Notes: generated from the letters alone by a model not told the origin. A stretch of DNA of 64,000 nt from Cyanobacterium stanieri LEGE 03274 (GCF_015207825.1 NZ_JADEWC010000009.1:39816-103815), one strand, 5' to 3'; positions 18,696-28,360 are shown, counted from the stretch's first letter. Numbers and translations: made by a program.

Positions 18696-19280
18696 ATGGA
18701 ATACAAAACGAACAAAAATCAACAACTAAGTTTATTTGAACCTTCTGCCACTTATCAGTTTAAAAAACCATCTTTAAACCAAGAATATAAGATGAGTGAT
18801 AATTATCTACAAAGTTGGAAAAAAAGAATTTATAATTATCAGCAAGAAGCGAAAAAAGAGCAGATAAAGCAAACTAATTTATTAACCTCTGAAAATAATA
18901 TAACATGGGATACAGACAATTTTGATCCTTTTTCTATCCCTACCCATACAGATCAATTTTATAATTTACCTAAATATAATGAGAGTGAAAGTTGTTTATA
19001 TTTTATTTTAGATACGGAATTACCTTTATTACTTTATGTGGGGGAAACAAAATTATCACCCTATCAAAGATGGTTAAATCATGACTGTAAAAGTTACATT
19101 CAAAGATATATTGAACTTCATCGTCAATATAAAATTACTACTACGGTGCGATCGGCTTTTTGGTGGGGTATTTCTCCCGAACGTCATATCAGACAAAGGT
19201 TAGAGCGAGATTTGATTCTTAAGTGGCGATCGCCCTTTAACAAAGAATCATGGCAACATTGGGGACAACCATTTAAATAG
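18696..19280 (+). CDS. GIY-YIG nuclease-domain protein
   Basis: 194 residues. I start at ATG 18696 (MEYKTNKNQQLSLFEPS) because a more upstream TTG start would translate a heptamer repeat. The N-terminal half is polar and unrecognised. The C-terminal half resembles a GIY-YIG endonuclease: SCLYFILDTELPLLLYVGET for the paired strands, then R in YQRWLNH and a late ERDLILKWRSPFNK. The GIY element itself is degenerate. The role (repair, or restriction related to the methylase at 15178) is not decidable from sequence. It is flanked by unrelated genes. Confidence 0.7.
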   Translation: MEYKTNKNQQLSLFEPSATYQFKKPSLNQEYKMSDNYLQSWKKRIYNYQQEAKKEQIKQTNLLTSENNITWDTDNFDPFSIPTHTDQFYNLPKYNESESCLYFILDTELPLLLYVGETKLSPYQRWLNHDCKSYIQRYIELHRQYKITTTVRSAFWWGISPERHIRQRLERDLILKWRSPFNKESWQHWGQPFK

Positions 19281-19313
19281 GTATTACTCAAAAAATGTAA
19301 CCATGAAAATAAA

Positions 19314-20837
19314 TTACGCATTAATTTCCCCATCTCGATTAAATTCTAACTCTTTTAAAATATCACCCTTCATCGACTCCAAATCAGACTGTAACTTTTT
19401 CTTACTTACCATAGCTTGACGCTTATCCGCAATATTTAACATCTTACTAACCGACACCCATTGTTTAATATTTGTCCTTTGTTTAAGCATAATTTTAAAA
19501 GGTAAAAAATTAACACATCGGTTAGACTCATTAAGAGGAAAAAATAAAAGATAATATTTTTTTGAATCACTTAATAAATCAGCAATTTGTTGACCCATAT
19601 TAGTTTTTAAATCTAAATAACAGGGTAACCAACGCGCCCCCAACTCAGGACTATATAAAATACTTAACCAAAGAATCATCGGATGAGGATAACTTTGAAA
19701 AATAAATCGATTGTAGCGAACATTCTCCATTCTTTCCTCAATATCATCACCATCCAACATCGTACAAAGAGTAAGAATTTGCTCATCATTAAACTTAGTC
19801 ACCCGAGGAAAAACTATTTTTTGTTGAGGTTTATTCTTCGGCCATAAAGTATTTAATAAAAAAGAATCTTTATTTTGTTTTTTGTCCTTATTCGTATTAG
19901 TAAATAAATAGGTAGTTTGACTACTATTAGACTCAGAAAAATTACCAAGATTGAAATTTTTTCGAGCAATTAACTCTAATCTTTGTCTAATTTCCCCCAC
20001 ATTTTGTGGCCTCAATCGGGGAATTTTTTTCAAACATTGCATAACTAATTCCCTTAATTCCCTAGGAATATCCAATGCTGAAGGTAAGTCATTAGGAGGA
20101 ATTTCCACATGAGCTTTGTACCATTCTCCCACCGAATTATGCTCTAATTCCCAAGGCAATTTTTTAGCCAACATTTCATACATAATGATACCCAAGCTAT
20201 AAATATCAGCACGATTATCAACATCATTACCCTGTAATTGCTCAGGGGAAGCATAACGAGGAGTACCCGCAAATTCCTCCTCCCGATGCTGAGAATCTTC
20301 TTGACTTAACTTAGCAATACCAAAATCAAGAACTTTAATTTTCTCCCTACCATCATCACCATCAACCACAAAAACATTAGTAGGTTTTAAATCTCGATGA
20401 ATCACAGGACAAACCTTACCCAGAAAAATAATACCATTGTGGGCAGTTTCTAAAGCAAAACAAATTTGACGGGTAAGATGAAAGAAAGTTTCTAAGGATA
20501 TTTCATGGAATTCAATAAAGTCCGCTAGATTTTCCCCTTCTAACAACTCCATCACATAAAATGGTATTTTATTTTGGTCAATACCATAGTCACTTACCCT
20601 AACGATATTAGGACACATTTCTGAGAGTAAAGCACTGATGGTGGCTTCCTGCTGAAATCTATCAATCATTTTCATATCATCAAGAGCCTTTGCCAAAATT
20701 TTTACTGCCACAGTATTTTGACGGGAAACCGTATCTTTGGCTCGATATACCTTTCCCATTGCTCCTGTGCCTACTATTTCTAGCAGTTGATAGCGTTGTA
20801 CTAGCAGGTTTTCGGCTGATGACTCCTTACTGTTCAT
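19314..20837 (-). CDS. Serine/threonine protein kinase (Hanks type)
   Basis: A 507-residue soluble kinase. The N-terminal kinase domain (about 14-290) has glycine loop VGTGAMGKVYRA, VAIK-type lysine in TVAVKIL, catalytic HRDLKPTNV, DFG in VLDFGIAKL, and the APE equivalent in GTPRYASPEQL. The C-terminal 200 residues (YLFTNTN onward, with PRVTKFNDEQILTLCTML and a basic-acidic tail) match no domain I know. No transmembrane segment is seen. The combination suggests a cytosolic Spk-type regulator. It is not linked to the Pap-like cluster, where a kinase gene (slr0152) is found in Synechocystis. Confidence 0.88.
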   Translation of the reverse strand: MNSKESSAENLLVQRYQLLEIVGTGAMGKVYRAKDTVSRQNTVAVKILAKALDDMKMIDRFQQEATISALLSEMCPNIVRVSDYGIDQNKIPFYVMELLEGENLADFIEFHEISLETFFHLTRQICFALETAHNGIIFLGKVCPVIHRDLKPTNVFVVDGDDGREKIKVLDFGIAKLSQEDSQHREEEFAGTPRYASPEQLQGNDVDNRADIYSLGIIMYEMLAKKLPWELEHNSVGEWYKAHVEIPPNDLPSALDIPRELRELVMQCLKKIPRLRPQNVGEIRQRLELIARKNFNLGNFSESNSSQTTYLFTNTNKDKKQNKDSFLLNTLWPKNKPQQKIVFPRVTKFNDEQILTLCTMLDGDDIEERMENVRYNRFIFQSYPHPMILWLSILYSPELGARWLPCYLDLKTNMGQQIADLLSDSKKYYLLFFPLNESNRCVNFLPFKIMLKQRTNIKQWVSVSKMLNIADKRQAMVSKKKLQSDLESMKGDILKELEFNRDGEINA

Positions 20838-21002
20838 TGTTGCTAATCACTTTATTGAATTATTTCATTATTATATATTTTCGTTCACCATTTAAGACTC
20901 AATTAGAATCGGTATTAAGTTTTGTATGATGGGAAGATCAATTTGAATTATTTACCTTTGATATTAGTTAATTTTTTGAGAAAAAATGGCAACTATAAAA
21001 CA

Positions 21003-21008
21003 TATAAT
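21003..21008 (+). promoter_or_regulatory. Candidate -10 element for hli
   Basis: A TATAAT hexamer about 65 bases upstream of the hli start codon. The nearest -35-like TTGAGA (20976-20981) is spaced too widely, so regulator-dependent initiation is possible. I found no clear HLR1 tandem repeat. Confidence 0.4.
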
Positions 21009-21072
21009 GTTAAGATGTTTACGAAACTTAATATTTTATTGAGTTAAACAATTATTAAAGGAGATTACCATT

Positions 21073-21243
21073 ATGGCAAAGACCGAACCTACCACCACCC
21101 CCAAAATAGAAGATCCTAAATTTGGTTTTAACACCTACGCCGAAAAATTAAATGGTAGAGCGGCGATGATCGGATTTTTAATCACCCTCGGCATTGAATA
21201 TGCCACTGGTCAAGGTTTATTATCTTGGCTTGGTTTAGTATAA
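21073..21243 (+). CDS. hli: High-light-inducible protein (one-helix CAB/ELIP/HLIP family)
   Basis: 56 residues, with a good ribosome binding site (AAGGAG at 21057-21062). After a Pro/Thr-rich leader and FGFNTYAEK comes the chlorophyll-binding signature EKLNGRAAMIGFLITLG, then the rest of a single transmembrane helix. Such proteins sit in thylakoid membranes, bind chlorophyll and carotenoid, and protect photosystem assembly intermediates under high light (established for the family). Length and motif are standard. A strong hairpin terminator follows. Confidence 0.92.
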   Translation: MAKTEPTTTPKIEDPKFGFNTYAEKLNGRAAMIGFLITLGIEYATGQGLLSWLGLV

Positions 21244-21268
21244 GTTGACGATAATGAGAACTAGAGTT

Positions 21269-21295
21269 AAGGGGATTTTTCCCCTTATTTTTTTT
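21269..21295 (+). terminator. Rho-independent terminator after hli
   Basis: Stem AAGGGGA / TCCCCTT with a short T-rich loop, followed by a run of T (ATTTTTTTT). It overlaps the nth stop codon, so it could also act on the convergent gene. Confidence 0.75.
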
Positions 21296-21935
21296 GGTTT
21301 TTTTTGTAGTCTGAGCAAAGATGAATCAGTTGACACATATCACATTGGGGCTTTCTAGCGTTACATACAGCCCTACCATGGTAAATAATACTAATGGAAA
21401 AGTTTTCCCATTCTGGTTGGGGTAACAGTTTCATTAAATCTTTTTCAATTTGTATGGGTTGACTATTTTTGGTTAATCCTAGACGGTTACTAAGTCTTTT
21501 TACATGGGTGTCCACCGTTACCCCTTCAATGATACCAAAAGCATGGGCTAGAACTACATTAGCGGTTTTTCTGGCTACCCCCGGTAAGGTTAATAATTCT
21601 TTCATGGTTTGCGGTACTTCTCCGTTAAATTCCTTGACTATTTTGAGACAAGTGCCCTGAATATTTTTGGCTTTATTACGGAAAAAACCTGTAGAACGGA
21701 TCAAGGTTTCCACTTCTTCTCTATGCGCGTGGGCAAGGCTAGGGGCATCGGGAAATCGGGCAAACAAATTGGGGGTTACTTTATTTACTCTTTCATCGGT
21801 ACATTGAGCCGAAAGGATAGTAGCTACTAGCAATTGTACGGGGGTTTGATAATCGAGGCTACAGGTAGCATCGGGGTAAAGGGTTTTGAGGATAGATAGT
21901 ATTTCTTGTGCTTTTCTTTTTTTGGTCAGTCTCAT
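21285..21935 (-). CDS. nth: Endonuclease III
   Basis: A 216-residue base-excision repair glycosylase/AP lyase for oxidised pyrimidines. The helix-hairpin-helix LPGVARKTANVVLAHAFG contains the catalytic lysine, VDTHVKRLSNRLGL contains the catalytic aspartate, and the C-terminal 4Fe-4S loop is C-x6-C-x2-C-x5-C. Start chosen at ATG 21935 (MRLTKKRKAQEIL); a TTG 15 bases upstream is also in frame but less likely. It is convergent with hli, sharing the terminator region. Confidence 0.95.
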   Translation of the reverse strand: MRLTKKRKAQEILSILKTLYPDATCSLDYQTPVQLLVATILSAQCTDERVNKVTPNLFARFPDAPSLAHAHREEVETLIRSTGFFRNKAKNIQGTCLKIVKEFNGEVPQTMKELLTLPGVARKTANVVLAHAFGIIEGVTVDTHVKRLSNRLGLTKNSQPIQIEKDLMKLLPQPEWENFSISIIYHGRAVCNARKPQCDMCQLIHLCSDYKKNQKK

Positions 21936-21970
21936 GGTGGGTGTTAACAAAGGTTACTTTAATTTTGCAC

Positions 21971-22003
21971 AAAAAAGGGACTTAACAATATGTTAAGCCC
22001 CTT
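21971..22003 (-). terminator. Rho-independent terminator after ftsH
   Basis: On the minus strand the stem GGGGCTTAACA / TGTTAAGTCCC with a 3-nt loop is followed by TTTTTT. It lies between ftsH and nth. Confidence 0.8.
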
Positions 22004-22036
22004 GGAATTTTAGTTAACTTTGAAAATATCTAGGAA

Positions 22037-23884
22037 TTAGACGATCGCAGCCATTTTCACATCACTACTATTAAGGATTTCCTGTAATTCGTCAGCTTCA
22101 ACGGTTTCTTTTTCCACTAACATGGCGGCTAATTTATCAAGGATAGGACGATTTTGAACTAAAACGTCTTTTGCTCTTTGATAAGCTCTTTCTACTAATT
22201 GGGTCACTTCCTCATCAATAGTGGCCGCGGTGGTGTCTGAGAAGTCACGATCTGAGGCGATGTCTCTACCCATAAATACGTTACCACTCTGACGACCTAA
22301 GGCAACAGGACCAAGGCGATCGCTCATACCGAAACGAGTAATCATTTGACGGGCAACCCTTGCCACCTGTTGTAAGTCATTGGATGCACCAGTGGTTACT
22401 TCTTCTTCACCGAAAATGATTTCTTCGGCAATACGTCCTCCAAGGGCTACAGCCATTTGATTTTGTAAGTAGGAGCGAGAATATAACCCTGATTCCATAC
22501 GATCTTCACTAGGAGTAAACCAAGTGAGTCCTCCTGCACGTCCACGGGGGATAATACTAATTTTTTGGACTGGGTCATAGTCAGGCATCAAAGCACCCAC
22601 AAGGGCGTGTCCTGCTTCATGGTATGCCACGAGGGTTTTACGTTTTTCGCTCATGACACGATTTTTCTTCTCAGGGCCGGCCAATACACGGTCGATGGCG
22701 TCGTTAACTTCATCCATAGAAATTTCAGTCAGGTTACGACGGGCGGCCAAAATAGCGGCTTCGTTGAGCAGGTTGGAAAGGTCAGCTCCTGTAAATCCGG
22801 GAGTACGACGGGCAATTTTTTCCAAATCCACGTCTTTGGCAAGGGTTTTACCTTGGGCGTGAACTGATAAAATTTCCGCTCTGCCAGAGAAGTCGGGGCG
22901 ATCAACCACTACTTGACGATCAAAACGTCCTGGGCGTAATAAAGCGGAGTCGAGAACGTCAGGACGGTTGGTGGCAGCGACAATGATAATACCGGTGTTG
23001 CCTTCAAAACCATCCATTTCGGTGAGAAGTTGGTTCAAGGTTTGTTCCCTTTCATCGTTACCACCCCCTAAACCGGCACCTCTTTGGCGACCTACGGCGT
23101 CAATTTCATCGATGAAGACGATACAAGGGGCGCTCTGTTTGGCTTGTTCAAACAAATCACGAACCCGAGAAGCACCAACCCCGACAAACATTTCTACGAA
23201 CTCAGAACCAGAGATGCTGAAGAAAGGAACTCCTGCTTCCCCTGCTACCGCTTTGGCAAGGAGGGTTTTACCTGTCCCTGGAGGCCCTACCAAAAGAACC
23301 CCTTTAGGAATTTTTGCACCAATGGCGGTAAATCTTTCACCGTTTTTGAGGAAGTCCACCACTTCGGTAAGTTCTAGTTTGGCTTGTTCAATCCCTGCTA
23401 CGTCGGCGAAGGTAACTTGGGTTTGGGGTTCCATTTGTACTCTGGCTTTGGATTTACCAAAGTTCATAGCCTGAGAACCAGGGCCGCTGGATGCACGGCG
23501 AAGAAGGAAAAATAAACCGACTAAAAGCAATACGGGGAAGAAAAGACTGCTGATGGCTCTAAACCAGAAACTGTCATCACTTTGGGGAACTACAGAAATA
23601 TCAACTCTATTTTCCGAGAGAATATCAACTAATTGGGGGTCGTTAGGTAGGTTTACTAAAAACCTTTGTCCATCCCTTGCGGTGGCAATGGCCTGGGTGC
23701 GATCGGCACTCAATTGTACTCTTTCTACTCGACTGCCTTCTACTTCATTAATAAATTGACTATATTTCCAGCTCGACTGTTGTTCTTGTGGGCGATCTAA
23801 AAACGCTGTGGCTAAGGCTACGACGACTACTGCAAGTATTGCATATAGTCCGACGTTACGCCATTTTTTATTTTCTTTGCTCAC
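22037..23884 (-). CDS. ftsH: ATP-dependent zinc metalloprotease FtsH (FtsH3/FtsH1-type)
   Basis: 615 residues with the usual layout: two transmembrane segments (near 12-29 and 110-127) flanking a lumenal/periplasmic domain, an AAA+ module (Walker A GPPGTGKT, Walker [13 protein letters not shown], second region of homology [15 protein letters not shown]) and a protease domain with HEAGH zinc motif. Motifs such as [18 protein letters not shown] and [16 protein letters not shown] resemble Synechocystis FtsH3/FtsH1 more than FtsH2. FtsH3 forms hetero-oligomers acting in acclimation (FtsH1/3) and photosystem II repair (FtsH2/3) in Synechocystis. The paralogue call is from remembered sequence similarity. 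Confidence 0.93.
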   Translation of the reverse strand: MSKENKKWRNVGLYAILAVVVVALATAFLDRPQEQQSSWKYSQFINEVEGSRVERVQLSADRTQAIATARDGQRFLVNLPNDPQLVDILSENRVDISVVPQSDDSFWFRAISSLFFPVLLLVGLFFLLRRASSGPGSQAMNFGKSKARVQMEPQTQVTFADVAGIEQAKLELTEVVDFLKNGERFTAIGAKIPKGVLLVGPPGTGKTLLAKAVAGEAGVPFFSISGSEFVEMFVGVGASRVRDLFEQAKQSAPCIVFIDEIDAVGRQRGAGLGGGNDEREQTLNQLLTEMDGFEGNTGIIIVAATNRPDVLDSALLRPGRFDRQVVVDRPDFSGRAEILSVHAQGKTLAKDVDLEKIARRTPGFTGADLSNLLNEAAILAARRNLTEISMDEVNDAIDRVLAGPEKKNRVMSEKRKTLVAYHEAGHALVGALMPDYDPVQKISIIPRGRAGGLTWFTPSEDRMESGLYSRSYLQNQMAVALGGRIAEEIIFGEEEVTTGASNDLQQVARVARQMITRFGMSDRLGPVALGRQSGNVFMGRDIASDRDFSDTTAATIDEEVTQLVERAYQRAKDVLVQNRPILDKLAAMLVEKETVEADELQEILNSSDVKMAAIV

Positions 23885-24107
23885 TTATGGATAGCCTCCT
23901 TTAAATTTATATTCTTATTTTATCAATGGGTCTTGATAATAAATGAGAGCTTTTTTGCTACTGTTTTTTATTTGTTATTTCTATGTTAACTTATGTTACG
24001 GATTTTTAAAGTTTTTCTAATAAATCTTTCTGGTTTAAAGTGTTCAAAAAAACCACTTTGCCCCCTTGTCAATTGGAGAGATAAAAGTTATGATGAATAT
24101 ATATCAA

Positions 24108-24495
24108 GGGACTGTAACGGTTTCGACAGGTTAGTGAAAGCTGACCCGTGATACAGGTCGAGAGTGAATCTCCTCTCGTTAATCAAAGATTCAAAAAAAT
24201 AGTAACTGCGAACAACATCGTTCCTTTTGCTCGTAAAGCCGCTCCTGTAGCTGCCTAAGACCAAAAAACTTGGTTCGAGCGCTTATAGTGTGACTCCGTT
24301 AAGCATTATAGGCAACCCCCAACGGATGCTCTCTGGTACTGTTTCTAGTCAGTTATAGAGAAAAGATAATACTAGAAAATCCTGCTATCAGGGATAAGTG
24401 ATAGTTCCCGCCCTGCGGATCAAAGGGGCTAAACCTGTGAATGAGCGATAAGTAAATAACTGATTTGGACAGCAGTTCGACTCTGCTCAGTTCCA
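24108..24495 (+). ncRNA. ssrA: Transfer-messenger RNA (tmRNA)
   Basis: A one-piece tmRNA of about 388 nt. The 5' GGGACTG pairs with the 3' CAGTTCC (one G-U), followed by an unpaired A; CCA is not encoded. The T-arm GTTCGACTC is just before the 3' end. The D-arm analogue is in the opening GTAACGGTTTCGACAGG. The tag reading frame at 24208-24258 encodes ANNIVPFARKAAPVAA then TAA, a typical cyanobacterial degradation tag. It rescues stalled ribosomes with SmpB. A terminator hairpin follows. Confidence 0.95.
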
Positions 24496-24511
24496 TTAGT
24501 CGAATAAAAAG

Positions 24512-24538
24512 AGGACGCAAAATGCGTTCTTTTTTTTT
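24512..24538 (+). terminator. Rho-independent terminator after ssrA
   Basis: Stem GGACGC / GCGTTC with loop AAAAT, followed by nine T residues. It separates ssrA from the GH57 gene. Confidence 0.8.
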
Positions 24539-24597
24539 GCCCAATTTATTTAGTGCTAATATCAGTGAAGGAAAAAACTGAATAACAATGATCATCC

Positions 24598-26850
24598 ATG
24601 GCCCATCCTCTCTATGTCGCCTTTATCTGGCATCAACACCAACCCCTATATAAATCTCGTTTATCTAAAGATAGTTTAGGGGCTGACTATCGTCTTCCTT
24701 GGGTAAGGCTTCATGGCATAAAAGATTATCTGGATTTGATTTTGATGTTGAAAAAATATCCTGCGCTCCATCAAACGGTGAATTTAGTTCCTTCTTTGAT
24801 TATGCAGTTGGAAGATTATGCCCATGGAGATGCCTTAGATCCTTACTTGGCTTTGACTTTAACCCCTGTGAGTATGTTAACCCTTGAGCAAAAGGGTTTT
24901 ATTGTGGATAATTTTTTTGATGCCAATCACTATCATATGATTCGCCCCCATGGCCGTTATGAGGAGCTTTTCCAACACAAGCATATTAAGGGTAAACAGT
25001 GGTGTTTGGATAATTGGACGGATCAAGATTTGAGTGATCTTTTGGCATGGCATAATTTGGCTTGGTTTGATCCTCTTTTTTGGGATGATGCAGATATTGC
25101 CCGTTGGTTAGAAAAAGGTCGTGATTTTACCCTGAGCGATCGCCAAAGGATCTATAGTAAACAAAAAGAAATTATTGCCAGAATTATCCCTGAACATAAA
25201 AAGATGCAGGATGAAGGACAGTTGGAGGTGACGACAACCCCTTACACTCACCCTATTTTACCGTTACTTAATGATACTAATGCAGGGAGGGTGGCACTAC
25301 CCCATATGGAATTACCTGTAAGTCGTTTTCAGTGGGGGGAGGATGTTCCCCGTCATTTACATCGGGCATGGACTATGTATCAAGAGCGTTTCGGGCGATC
25401 GCCCCGAGGATTGTGGCCTAGTGAGCAATCCATTAGCCCTGAAATTTTACCCCATATTGCCAAGGAAGGGTTTAAGTGGATATGTTCTGATGAAGCGGTA
25501 TTGGGTTGGAGTTTTAACCACTTTTTCCACCGTGACGAAACGGGAAATGTTTATGAACCTGAGGTATTATATCGCCCCTATCGTTTAGAAACTGACCATA
25601 GGGATTTAAGTATTGTTTTTCGAGATCACCGTTTATCAGATCTCATTGGTTTCACCTATGGTGCCATGAAGCCTCAACAGGCAGCCTGTGACTTGATTTC
25701 ACACCTACAGGCGATCGCCCGTACCCTAGCAGATAGACAATCCAGTGATAACACCACCCTCGACGAACCTTGGTTAGTTACCATTGCCCTCGATGGCGAA
25801 AACTGTTGGGAATTTTATGAGCAAGACGGTAAACCTTTCTTAGAAGAACTTTATCAAAACCTCTCCCACGCTCACGACATTAAATTAGTTACAGTGTCTG
25901 AATTTGTCGAGCAGTTTCCCCCCACCCATACCATCAAAAACTCCCAGTTACATAGTGGCTCATGGATTGACGGTAATTTTTCCACGTGGATAGGCGAGCG
26001 CACTAAAAACCGAGCATGGGACTATCTGAGCGCCGCCCGACAAACCTTAGCCAAACATCCCGAAGCCACCCCAGAAAATAACCCCGATGCTTGGGAAGCC
26101 CTTTATGCCGCGCAAGGCTCCGACTGGTTTTGGTGGTTTGGAGATCCCCATCACTCCTCCCATGATGATATGTTTGATCAACTATTCAGAGAACATCTCA
26201 TCGCCCTCTACCAAGCCCTTAACGAAACCGTACCCCAATATCTCCATCGCCCCGTGGCTAACCCCAACCAACGCTCCACAGGAGAACAGCCCCCCAGTAG
26301 TTATATCAGCCCCCTAGTGGATGGAAAAGGAGATGAACAGGATTGGGAAAAAGCAGGAAAAATTAAAATTGGTAGTTCACGGGGTACTATGCACCGTACC
26401 AGTCTTATTCCCGCTATTTATTACGGTTGGGATCATCTAAACTTCTATTTCCGCTTCGATGTCAAATCAGGAGCCGTAGCAGGGCAAGACCTACCCTCAG
26501 AACTCCATTTATTGTGGTACTATCCCCATCGCCCTGGCCATAATAGCCCCATCCCCCTCGCCCATGTACCAGATCAAGATCCCCTAAACTACCATTACCG
26601 TCATCATCTCGGTATTAATTTAGTCACTAAAACTTATTGGCTACAGGAAGCTGGATCTGACTTGCGTTGGCATTCCCGTTATAGCAGCGCAAGGATTGCC
26701 TTGGATCAATGTATCGAAATTGCTGTACCTTGGCAAGATTTACACCTCGATCCTGATCAGGAAATTAACTTAATTGCCATACTTGCTGAAGAAGGTAAAT
26801 TCAAAGAGGCTTTACCCGAAGAACATTTAATCCGTCTGCAAGTACCTTAA
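24598..26850 (+). CDS. Glycoside hydrolase family 57 protein
   Basis: 750 residues. The N-terminal segment HPLYVAFIWHQHQPLY is the GH57 opening motif (HQHQP), and the seven-stranded barrel continues through GLWPSEQSISPEIL and WICSDEAVLGWSF, the latter holding candidate catalytic residues. DGENCWEFYEQDGKPFL is the conserved late motif of amylase/glucanotransferase-type members. A C-terminal beta-rich region (about 585-750, YYGWDHLNFYFRFD) resembles a DOMON/carbohydrate-binding module. It probably acts on glycogen or related alpha-glucans in the cytosol. The exact activity is undetermined. Confidence 0.88.
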   Translation: MAHPLYVAFIWHQHQPLYKSRLSKDSLGADYRLPWVRLHGIKDYLDLILMLKKYPALHQTVNLVPSLIMQLEDYAHGDALDPYLALTLTPVSMLTLEQKGFIVDNFFDANHYHMIRPHGRYEELFQHKHIKGKQWCLDNWTDQDLSDLLAWHNLAWFDPLFWDDADIARWLEKGRDFTLSDRQRIYSKQKEIIARIIPEHKKMQDEGQLEVTTTPYTHPILPLLNDTNAGRVALPHMELPVSRFQWGEDVPRHLHRAWTMYQERFGRSPRGLWPSEQSISPEILPHIAKEGFKWICSDEAVLGWSFNHFFHRDETGNVYEPEVLYRPYRLETDHRDLSIVFRDHRLSDLIGFTYGAMKPQQAACDLISHLQAIARTLADRQSSDNTTLDEPWLVTIALDGENCWEFYEQDGKPFLEELYQNLSHAHDIKLVTVSEFVEQFPPTHTIKNSQLHSGSWIDGNFSTWIGERTKNRAWDYLSAARQTLAKHPEATPENNPDAWEALYAAQGSDWFWWFGDPHHSSHDDMFDQLFREHLIALYQALNETVPQYLHRPVANPNQRSTGEQPPSSYISPLVDGKGDEQDWEKAGKIKIGSSRGTMHRTSLIPAIYYGWDHLNFYFRFDVKSGAVAGQDLPSELHLLWYYPHRPGHNSPIPLAHVPDQDPLNYHYRHHLGINLVTKTYWLQEAGSDLRWHSRYSSARIALDQCIEIAVPWQDLHLDPDQEINLIAILAEEGKFKEALPEEHLIRLQVP

Positions 26851-26862
26851 ATTTAAAAAATA

Positions 26863-26984
26863 GCCGTTGCTGATTTTAGGTATGATTTCTGGTTGAAAAA
26901 GGGAACAGGGAACGGTTCTAATATTTAGAAGTCTTATTTTTTAGTGTAATTCAACTATATTTCGTATCATAATTAAGCAATGTC
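26863..26984 (+). mobile_element. Family A miniature inverted-repeat element (copy 3)
   Basis: About 122 bp, starting GCCGTTGCTGATTTTAGGTA and ending AATTAAGCAATGTC, imperfect terminal inverted repeats. The core has AGGGAAC heptamers. The middle segment TAATATTTAGAAGTCTTA is nearly the same as in copy 1. Flanks are A-rich, so a target duplication cannot be scored with confidence. Confidence 0.7.
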
Positions 26985-27168
26985 AAAAATATTTTACGGC
27001 TTGGGGTGGACGATCGCCCCGTGCCATGTTATATTTGTATTATAATGGAAGGCTAAGCATTTTTAAATGTAAATATACAGATTCCCATTATTAACAACCT
27101 AGTTACATCATCGCACGGCAAAAATAAAAAGACAAGAAAAAAAGCGATTTTTTAACAATTTTTAACAT

Positions 27169-27194
27169 AAAAAAAATCCCCATGATAGGGGATT
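27169..27194 (-). terminator. Rho-independent terminator after heme oxygenase
   Basis: Minus strand: stem AATCCCC / GGGGATT with loop TATCAT, followed by a run of T. It lies immediately after the stop codon. Confidence 0.8.
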
Positions 27195-27214
27195 AACAAA
27201 GCAACAGAAAAAGA

Positions 27215-27940
27215 TTATTCAGCGGTAGCCAATTCACCCTCAGAATTGTTCTGATTACGACGACGGCGAGTAGTTAAGCTATTAAATAACATCTTACCGA
27301 TAGCCATAATCAAATTACCTTCTAACTCTTGGAACATTTTCATATTCATGCCAAAAGCGTCATTGGCTTCCTGTACGATGCGATCGGCAGTTTCCTGATC
27401 CACAGGTAAATCATTCAAACATTGACGATACTTTACTTTAAAAGCCTTCTCATCATCAATAGTTTCAAACTCATAAAAAGCAGTACCCTGATCATCTAAA
27501 TTCATTGCTTTTTGGGCAATATTTTTGAGGATTTGACCCCCAGAAAGATCTCCTAAATAACGGGTGTAGGAATGGGCTGCAAACAATTCAGGAGCATTTT
27601 GGGCGATTTCATGGATGCGATCTACGTAGGCTTGTCCATGGGGAGTGATTTGAATTTCATTTTTCCAGTTAGGTCCATAATAAAATTGAAGATCTTTGGC
27701 TAAACTGGGCTGACGATTTAACTCAGGGAAGTAAATAGGTTTAATGAGGGGATGATCTTTGAGGCGTTCCATTTCTTCTTCCATGGCACCATATACAAAG
27801 TAGAGGTTAGCAGCTAATTTACGGTAAGAATTTTTTTCCACTACCCCTTTGAGGAAACACTTAATAAATCCCATGTTTTCCGCCATGGAGTGGGATTTTT
27901 TAGTTCCTTCTTTCAACATTGTGGCTAAGTTTACGCTCAT
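27215..27940 (-). CDS. ho1: Heme oxygenase (biliverdin-producing)
   Basis: A 241-residue enzyme that opens heme to biliverdin IXalpha with ferredoxin as electron donor, the first step in phycobilin synthesis. The proximal heme histidine is H17 in KEGTKKSHSMAEN. The distal helix glycine-rich segment is YTRYLGDLSGGQILKNIAQ. A 20-30-residue basic tail (TTRRRRNQN) follows the catalytic core. Length matches cyanobacterial HO1. Terminator immediately downstream; monocistronic. Confidence 0.95.
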   Translation of the reverse strand: MSVNLATMLKEGTKKSHSMAENMGFIKCFLKGVVEKNSYRKLAANLYFVYGAMEEEMERLKDHPLIKPIYFPELNRQPSLAKDLQFYYGPNWKNEIQITPHGQAYVDRIHEIAQNAPELFAAHSYTRYLGDLSGGQILKNIAQKAMNLDDQGTAFYEFETIDDEKAFKVKYRQCLNDLPVDQETADRIVQEANDAFGMNMKMFQELEGNLIMAIGKMLFNSLTTRRRRNQNNSEGELATAE

Positions 27941-28090
27941 ATTTTTATTTATTCCTGATTATTAAGTTTTATGTTTATAAAAATTTACAAAAAGTCTTTG
28001 ATTCCTAGTTTTCTACCTTAAACTGAATTAATCTCATTTTGTATTAAGAATTTTTACAACTTGTCGTAATGATTGTTTACAAAAAAAATC

Positions 28091-28170
28091 GGCTTTGCTG
28101 GTTTTAGATATGATTTTTCACTTGGACAGGGAATGGGGGATAGGCAATGGTGATAAAGTGTTAGATATTA
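28091..28170 (+). repeat. Family A element, truncated copy
   Basis: Left terminal sequence GGCTTTGCTGGTTTTAGATA followed by TGATTTTT and a heptamer run (AGGGAAT, GGGGGAT, AGGCAAT). The right inverted repeat is absent, and a family B element begins about 50 bp further on. Confidence 0.55.
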
Positions 28171-28221
28171 AGTATTTTTCTTTACACGATAAGTCTAGTG
28201 AGCGACTCAATACTAAATGCA

Positions 28222-28322
28222 ATGAGTAAAATTTATTATCACCCACCATGTAATAAATTACACGGCTAACAGTCAACGTTCAATAAATTGAACTAAAATT
28301 AATGGTTTTAATATCTTTGTTA
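28222..28322 (-). repeat. Family B double-hairpin repeat (copy 2, inverted)
   Basis: In reverse orientation to copy 1. Hairpins at 28246-28265 (CCATGTAAT-AA-ATTACACGG, one mismatch) and 28279-28292 (TTCAAT-AA-ATTGAA). The outer GAGTAAAATTTATTATCACC matches the end of copy 1. Confidence 0.65.
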
Positions 28323-28360
28323 ATTAATTTTATTGGTTTACTCTACTCAGGGAATTGAGT

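Larger units (their letters stand above)
26851..27214. other. Intergenic region with family A element between GH57 and heme oxygenase genes
   Basis: 364 bases between convergent genes. It contains a complete family A element (26863-26984) and the heme oxygenase terminator (27169-27194). The remaining sequence has no coding potential that I can see. Confidence 0.6.
27941..28360. other. Intergenic region with truncated family A and family B repeats
   Basis: 420 bases between two minus-strand genes. It holds the heme oxygenase promoter region, a truncated family A element (28091-28170) and, abutting it, an inverted family B element (28222-28322). No coding frame is credible. Confidence 0.6.

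Noticed and set aside
22968..23474. 168-codon frame opposite ftsH
   Set aside because: It is antisense to the highly conserved ATPase region; its length follows from codon bias of ftsH.
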